Part shown: positions 59,922 through 64,000 of the stretch, in pieces | How the letters are laid out: every line of letters starts with the position of its first letter | Numbering within the stretch: the stretch's first letter is position 1 | Source of the DNA: Kluyvera sp036759925 | Lineage (GTDB): Bacteria > Pseudomonadota > Gammaproteobacteria > Enterobacterales > Enterobacteriaceae | DNA: 64,000 bases | Assembly: GCF_036759925.1 (NCBI RefSeq) | Contig: NZ_JAPKIB010000002.1 | Span: 186,001 to 250,000 of the forward strand | Direction of reading: 5' to 3' | Program-made: the position numbers and the translations under genes | The notes under the pieces: model-generated | Databases searched by the model: none | Seen by the model: only the letters and a program-made list of their open reading frames with translations | What the model was told of the DNA's origin: nothing

Positions 59922-61244
59922 ATGCAAGCTTATTTCGACCAACTGGATCGTGTTCGTTTCGAAGGCCCAAAAACCGAAAACCCGCTGGCTTTCCGCCACT
60001 ACAACCCAGATGAACTCGTGCTGGGCAAACGTATGGAAGACCACCTGCGCTTCGCAGCCTGCTACTGGCATACCTTCTGCTGGAACGGCGCGGATATGTT
60101 TGGTGTCGGTTCATTCGATCGTCCGTGGCAGCAGCCAGGCGAAGCCATTGAACGTGCGAAACGCAAAGCTGACGTGGCGTTTGAATTTTTCCACAAACTG
60201 AACGTGCCTTACTACTGCTTCCACGACGTGGACGTCTCTCCAGAAGGCGCCAACCTGAAAGAGTACCTGAATAACTTTGCTCAGATGGTGGACGTGCTGG
60301 CTGAGAAACAGCAGCAGAGTGGCGTGAAGTTGCTGTGGGGTACCGCAAACTGCTTCACCAACCCACGCTACGGCGCGGGCGCAGCGACTAACCCGGACCC
60401 AGAAGTCTTTAGCTGGGCGGCGACTCAGGTGTTCACCGCCATGAATGCAACCCATAAACTGGGTGGCGAAAGCTATGTGCTGTGGGGCGGTCGTGAAGGC
60501 TACGAATCGCTTCTGAATACCGATCTGCGTCAGGAACGTGAACAGATTGGCCGCTTCATGCAGATGGTGGTTGAGCACAAACACAAAATTGGTTTCCAGG
60601 GGACGCTGCTTATCGAGCCGAAACCTCAGGAACCGACCAAACACCAGTATGACTACGATGCATCAACCGTTTATGGCTTCCTGAAGCAGTTCGGTCTGGA
60701 AAAAGAGATTAAGCTCAATATCGAAGCGAACCACGCTACGCTGGCGGGTCACTCTTTCCATCACGAAATTGCGACCGCCATTGCGCTGGGCCTGTTTGGT
60801 TCCGTCGATGCGAACCGCGGCGACCCGCAGCTGGGTTGGGATACCGACCAGTTCCCGAACAGCGTCGAAGAAAACGCGCTGGTGATGTACGAAATCCTGA
60901 AAGCGGGCGGCTTCACCACCGGTGGCCTGAACTTCGATGCGAAAGTTCGTCGTCAGAGCACTGACAAATATGACCTGTTCTACGGTCATATTGGCGCGAT
61001 GGACACGATGGCGCTGTCCCTGAAAGTGGCGGCCCGTATGATTGAAGGCGGCGAGCTGGATAAACGCGTGGCGAAACGCTATGCGGGTTGGAACGGCGAA
61101 CTGGGTCAGCAGATCCTCAAAGGTCAGATGTCACTGCAGGATCTGGCGAAATATGCAGAACAGCATCAGCTGGCGCCTCAGCACCAGAGCGGCCATCAGG
61201 AACTGTTGGAAGGGCTGGTAAACCACTACCTGTTCGACAAGTAA
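59922..61244 (+). CDS. xylA: Xylose isomerase
   Basis: Converts D-xylose to D-xylulose. 440-residue TIM barrel; YCFHDVDVSPEG contains the catalytic His and Asp, LLIEPKPQEPTKHQYD the metal Glu and Lys, and NIEANHATLAGHSFHHE further metal ligands. The start is MQAYFDQLDRVRFEG at 59922; four more upstream codons are open but outside the family. xylB follows after 80 bp containing a REP-like hairpin. Confidence 0.97.
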   Translation: MQAYFDQLDRVRFEGPKTENPLAFRHYNPDELVLGKRMEDHLRFAACYWHTFCWNGADMFGVGSFDRPWQQPGEAIERAKRKADVAFEFFHKLNVPYYCFHDVDVSPEGANLKEYLNNFAQMVDVLAEKQQQSGVKLLWGTANCFTNPRYGAGAATNPDPEVFSWAATQVFTAMNATHKLGGESYVLWGGREGYESLLNTDLRQEREQIGRFMQMVVEHKHKIGFQGTLLIEPKPQEPTKHQYDYDASTVYGFLKQFGLEKEIKLNIEANHATLAGHSFHHEIATAIALGLFGSVDANRGDPQLGWDTDQFPNSVEENALVMYEILKAGGFTTGGLNFDAKVRRQSTDKYDLFYGHIGAMDTMALSLKVAARMIEGGELDKRVAKRYAGWNGELGQQILKGQMSLQDLAKYAEQHQLAPQHQSGHQELLEGLVNHYLFDK

Positions 61245-61271
61245 GTTCATCACGCATTTCGCAGTATACCG

Positions 61272-61298
61272 TGCCCGGGAGCGCAAGCTTGCCGGGCA
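61272..61298 (+). repeat. REP-like hairpin between xylA and xylB
   Basis: TGCCCGG (61272-61278) and CCGGGCA (61292-61298) form a stem with an inner AGC/GCT extension. Such intercistronic hairpins usually stabilise the upstream mRNA, here giving more XylA than XylB. Confidence 0.65.
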
Positions 61299-61324
61299 TC
61301 GTACCACCTAAAGGAGCAGTCGCG

Positions 61325-62779
61325 ATGTATATCGGCATAGATCTAGGCACGTCTGGCGTTAAGGCGATTCTGCTTGATGAGCAGGGTGTGGTCCTGGCGT
61401 CGCAGACGGAAAAACTGACGGTTTCCCGTCCGCATCCGCTATGGTCCGAACAGGATCCTGAGCAGTGGTGGCAGGCGACGGATCGTGCCATGAAGGGGCT
61501 CGGTCAGCAGCATAGCCTGCAAGGGGTGAAAGCGCTGGGGATCGCCGGGCAAATGCATGGTGCGACGCTGCTGGATAAACAACAGCGCGTGCTGCGTCCC
61601 GCGATTCTGTGGAACGATGGCCGCTGCGCGCAAGAGTGTGAATTGCTGGAAGCGCAGGTGAAAACGTCGCGCCAGATAACCGGCAATTTGATGATGCCGG
61701 GCTTTACCGCGCCGAAACTGCTGTGGGTACAGCGCCATGAGCCCGAAATATTCCGTCAGGTTGATAAGGTGCTGTTGCCAAAAGATTATCTCCGTCTACG
61801 GATGACTGGCGATTTTGCCAGCGATATGTCAGATGCTGCCGGTACCATGTGGATGGACGTGGCGAAGCGTGACTGGAGCGACGAGATGCTTGCCGCCTGT
61901 CATCTGAGCCGTGACAACATGCCTGCGCTGTATGAAGGCTGCGACATCACTGGGCACCTACTGCCAGCGGTGGCCAGCGCATGGAATATGCCTGCGGTGC
62001 CGGTCGTGGCCGGTGGTGGTGATAATGCCGCTGGCGCCGTCGGCGTCGGGATGGCGGATGCCGGTCAGGCGATGCTGTCGCTGGGGACATCAGGGGTCTA
62101 CTTTGCGGTGAGCGAAGGTTTCCTGAGCAAGCCGGAAAGCGCGGTACATAGCTTCTGTCATGCGCTGCCAGGACGCTGGCATCTAATGTCGGTGATGCTG
62201 AGCGCGGCCTCCTGTCTGGATTGGGCCGCCAGGCTGACCGGCCTGACGACCGTGCCTGCGCTGATTAGCGCGGCGGAATCTGCCGATAATCAGGCTGATC
62301 CTATCTGGTTCCTGCCGTATCTTTCCGGTGAACGCACGCCGCATAATAACCCGCAGGCCAAAGGCGTCTTCTTCGGTCTGACTCACCAGCATGGTCCTGC
62401 CGAGCTAGCGCGAGCGGTGCTTGAGGGCGTGGGCTACGCGCTGGCGGATGGGATGGATGTCGTTCATGCCTGCGGTGTGACGCCAAAGAGCATCACACTG
62501 ATCGGCGGCGGTGCGCGTAGCTCCTGGTGGCGACAAATGCTGGCGGATATTAGTGGGCTGCAGCTGGATTACCGCACCGGGGGGGATGTTGGCCCGGCGC
62601 TGGGTGCGGCGCGGCTGGCGCAAATTGCCGTTAATCCGGACAAACCGCTTTCAGACCTGCTGCCGCAACTGCAGTTGGAACAAACGCATTGCCCGGATGC
62701 TCAGCAGCATGCGGTTTATCAGCAGCGCCGTGAGACTTTCCGCAGGTTATATCAGCAGCTTCTCCCGCTGATGTCCTGA
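61325..62779 (+). CDS. xylB: Xylulokinase
   Basis: Phosphorylates D-xylulose to xylulose-5-phosphate for the pentose phosphate pathway. 484 residues of FGGY kinase fold: MYIGIDLGTSGVKAILLDEQ (phosphate-binding), GIAGQMHGATLLD, ILWNDGRCAQE, VVAGGGDNAAGAVGVG with the catalytic Asp, and LIGGGARSSWWRQMLADISG. The ORF is open well into xylA, but MYIGID at 61325, preceded by AAAGGAG, is the start. Confidence 0.97.
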   Translation: MYIGIDLGTSGVKAILLDEQGVVLASQTEKLTVSRPHPLWSEQDPEQWWQATDRAMKGLGQQHSLQGVKALGIAGQMHGATLLDKQQRVLRPAILWNDGRCAQECELLEAQVKTSRQITGNLMMPGFTAPKLLWVQRHEPEIFRQVDKVLLPKDYLRLRMTGDFASDMSDAAGTMWMDVAKRDWSDEMLAACHLSRDNMPALYEGCDITGHLLPAVASAWNMPAVPVVAGGGDNAAGAVGVGMADAGQAMLSLGTSGVYFAVSEGFLSKPESAVHSFCHALPGRWHLMSVMLSAASCLDWAARLTGLTTVPALISAAESADNQADPIWFLPYLSGERTPHNNPQAKGVFFGLTHQHGPAELARAVLEGVGYALADGMDVVHACGVTPKSITLIGGGARSSWWRQMLADISGLQLDYRTGGDVGPALGAARLAQIAVNPDKPLSDLLPQLQLEQTHCPDAQQHAVYQQRRETFRRLYQQLLPLMS

Positions 62780-62946
62780 TGATAAATCCCTCCTGTTCGC
62801 AGGAGGGATTTACTCCCGAAATTAAACCGGCGAAAACGATAAAAAAATCGCATGGTTGTATTCTGAAATGCTCCCCTGACTCCCTTTTTCAGTGTCGCCG
62901 GTCTCCCGTTTCCCATAATGTGCATTTGATGGATAAGGAGATCCCA

Positions 62947-63315
62947 ATGAAACGTTCTGCGCTTATTGCATGGCTATTTATGCTTGTCGGAGCCCTGATT
63001 TACCTCATTGGTTTATGGCAGGCTTGTCCGTTATTAAGCGGTAAGGGCTATTTTCTGGGTGTGTTGATAACCAGCATGTTCATCATCTATGTCTACCAGC
63101 GTGAAGTGAAACGCGGGCTGCTTGACGATCGTTTTGCCGCTGTCTGCCAGATGGTAGCGCTTATGACTAGCGGGTTGCTGCTGGTGGGATTATGGAATGC
63201 GCCGCTCTCGCTGGCAGAAAAAGTTGTTTATCTTTTTGCGTTCTGCCTCTGCTTATTAGGGCAGGTCATGCTAACTGGGGCCTCAAATGAGATGACGGCC
63301 CAACGTAATGAGTAA
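62947..63315 (+). CDS. yiaB: YiaA/YiaB family inner-membrane protein YiaB
   Basis: 122-residue protein with four hydrophobic segments arranged as two related halves; each half has the family signature (GLWQACPLLSGKGYFLGVL; GLWNAPLSLAEKVVY). The AAGGAG at 62936-62941 sets the ATG at 62947, although the frame is open 56 codons upstream. Function unknown. Paired with the related yiaA. Confidence 0.92.
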   Translation: MKRSALIAWLFMLVGALIYLIGLWQACPLLSGKGYFLGVLITSMFIIYVYQREVKRGLLDDRFAAVCQMVALMTSGLLLVGLWNAPLSLAEKVVYLFAFCLCLLGQVMLTGASNEMTAQRNE

Positions 63316-63365
63316 GAAATATTCACTGCGTTTCACACCGTCCCACAATGGAAAGGAATACTATT

Positions 63366-63803
63366 ATGGATAATCAGCGATCAACATTTTCCCCCGCATT
63401 CAGTATTGTCTCCTGGATTGCGCTTCTTGGTGGCATAGTGACCTACCTGCTGGGGCTGTGGAATGCCGATATGCAGTTGAATGAAAAAGGTTATTATTTT
63501 GCCGTATTAGTCCTCGGCCTGTTTTCTGCTGCATCGTATCAAAAGACGGTGCGTGATAAATATGAAGGCATTCCGACGACATCAATTTATTACATCACCT
63601 GTCTTCTCGCCTTTATTATTGGTGTTGGTTTATTGGTCATCGGCTTGTGGAATGCCACGTTGCTGCTGAGTGAGAAAGGGTTTTACGGTCTGGCATTCTT
63701 TTTAAGCTTATTTGGTGCAGTCGCGGTACAGAAAAATATTCGTGACGGCGGTAGTGAACGGTTAAGTGGAACGGTAACCGCAGTGGAAGACGCACTCGAA
63801 TAA
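63366..63803 (+). CDS. yiaA: YiaA/YiaB family inner-membrane protein YiaA
   Basis: 145-residue protein with four hydrophobic segments in two tandem halves, each with GLWNA...LNEKGYYFAVL or GLWNATLLLSEKGFYGLAFF (split). Starts MDNQRSTFSPAFSIVSWIAL. It is the paralogue of yiaB, 50 bp downstream. Function unknown. Confidence 0.93.
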   Translation: MDNQRSTFSPAFSIVSWIALLGGIVTYLLGLWNADMQLNEKGYYFAVLVLGLFSAASYQKTVRDKYEGIPTTSIYYITCLLAFIIGVGLLVIGLWNATLLLSEKGFYGLAFFLSLFGAVAVQKNIRDGGSERLSGTVTAVEDALE

Positions 63804-63809
63804 TGACCT

Positions 63810-63834
63810 ACGCCCGGGTGCTACCGGGCGTTAT
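63810..63834. terminator. Hairpin between convergent yiaA and wecH
   Basis: ACGCCCGG / CCGGGCGT stem with a short loop, a few bases after the yiaA stop and just before the wecH stop; REP-like. A possible shared transcript end, without a strong T-tract. Confidence 0.5.
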
Positions 63835-63838
63835 TGGT

Positions 63839-64000
63839 CTAGCTGACCAGCCTACGGGTATCAACACGCTGTAGCATCATTGAAAGCAGCAGGCTCCCGG
63901 CAAGCGTTGCGGTGAAAATCCAGAGAATATCCAGAGCAGGCCAGCGTTTTAATTCCAGACCGCCGGTACGTAAGGCATAAATGATCAGCGCGTGAAAGCC
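63839..64000 (-). CDS. wecH: O-acetyltransferase WecH (C-terminal part only)
   Basis: The last 53 codons of a gene running off the right edge; the stop (TAG) is at 63839-63841. The translation includes ALIIYALRTGGLELKRWPAL, then a hydrophobic segment (ILWIFTATLAGSLLLSMML) and the end QRVDTRRLVS. This matches WecH/YiaH, the acyltransferase-3 family membrane enzyme that O-acetylates enterobacterial common antigen, and is where wecH lies after yiaA in E. coli. It was identified by translating the minus strand at the edge. Confidence 0.85.
   Translation of the reverse strand, partial: GFHALIIYALRTGGLELKRWPALDILWIFTATLAGSLLLSMMLQRVDTRRLVS

Noticed and set aside
61088..61324. Long 5' extension of xylB reading inside xylA
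   Set aside because: Out-of-frame shadow of xylA; the ATG at 61325 has a strong ribosome-binding site and the family N-terminus.
1..64000. CRISPR array, prophage, integrative element or insertion sequence
   Set aside because: No regularly spaced direct repeats, integrase/transposase genes, att-like duplications or tRNA genes were seen; the accessory blocks lie between conserved genes without mobility genes.

Overview
This window is a chromosomal segment of an enterobacterium (Enterobacteriaceae). Nearly every core gene has an E. coli K-12 counterpart, in the order of the 79-82 min region: slmA-dut-coaBC-radC-rpmBG-mutM-coaD-waaA, then the LPS core (waa) cluster, hldD, kbl-tdh, gpmI-envC-yibQ, yibN-grxC-secB-gpsA-cysE, trmL, lldPRD, yibL/yibT, yibIHF, selAB, yiaY, ysaA, avtA, malS, bax, xylR-xylHGF, xylAB, yiaBA and wecH. 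Proteins differ from those of E. coli by scattered substitutions. The genus is probably one of the Enterobacter/Lelliottia/Leclercia/Kosakonia/Citrobacter group, but I cannot fix it by eye. No rRNA, tRNA, CRISPR array, insertion sequence or prophage gene was recognised.

Layout. 0-6.4 kb: division, nucleotide, CoA, ribosome and repair genes, ending in coaD and waaA (Kdo transferase). 6.5-15.2 kb: a visibly AT-rich LPS outer-core block. A reverse-strand GT8 gene faces waaL across an AT-rich palindrome. An RfaH/JUMPstart-controlled forward operon follows: waaQ-waaG-waaP-GT8-GT9-GT52. 15.2-18.2 kb: inner-core heptose genes waaC, waaF, hldD on the minus strand. 18.4-21.7 kb: kbl-tdh (threonine degradation) and a GT2 glycosyltransferase in the waaH/yibD position. 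21.7-33.9 kb: peptidoglycan control, glycolysis, redox and secretion chaperone, glycerol-3-phosphate and cysteine synthesis, and L-lactate use with two LldR operators. 34-41.4 kb: yibT, yibI-yibH-yibF, the selenocysteine genes selA-selB, and yiaY.

41.5-49.5 kb is the accessory region. A GPH transporter and GH127 glycosidase operon lies divergent from an AraC regulator and looks like an arabinofuranoside-use cassette. After ysaA comes a two-gene unit made of a highly unusual Gly/Ser/Thr/Val lipoprotein and a TpsB/FhaC-type outer-membrane transporter. 49.9-64 kb: avtA, malS, bax and the complete xylose regulon (XylR, the XylFGH importer, XylA isomerase, XylB kinase), then yiaB-yiaA and the 3' end of wecH.

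Most notable: (1) the lipoprotein/TpsB pair, a candidate two-partner system whose cargo has no ordinary TPS domain; (2) a GT52 (sialyltransferase-like) gene closing the LPS core operon; (3) two GT8 genes and waaL in an unusual arrangement; (4) the GH127 cassette; (5) absence of mtlADR from its usual place beside yibT; (6) well-preserved regulatory DNA: JUMPstart/ops, paired LldR operators, CRP/XylR sites, a possible MalT pair, and several REP-like hairpins.
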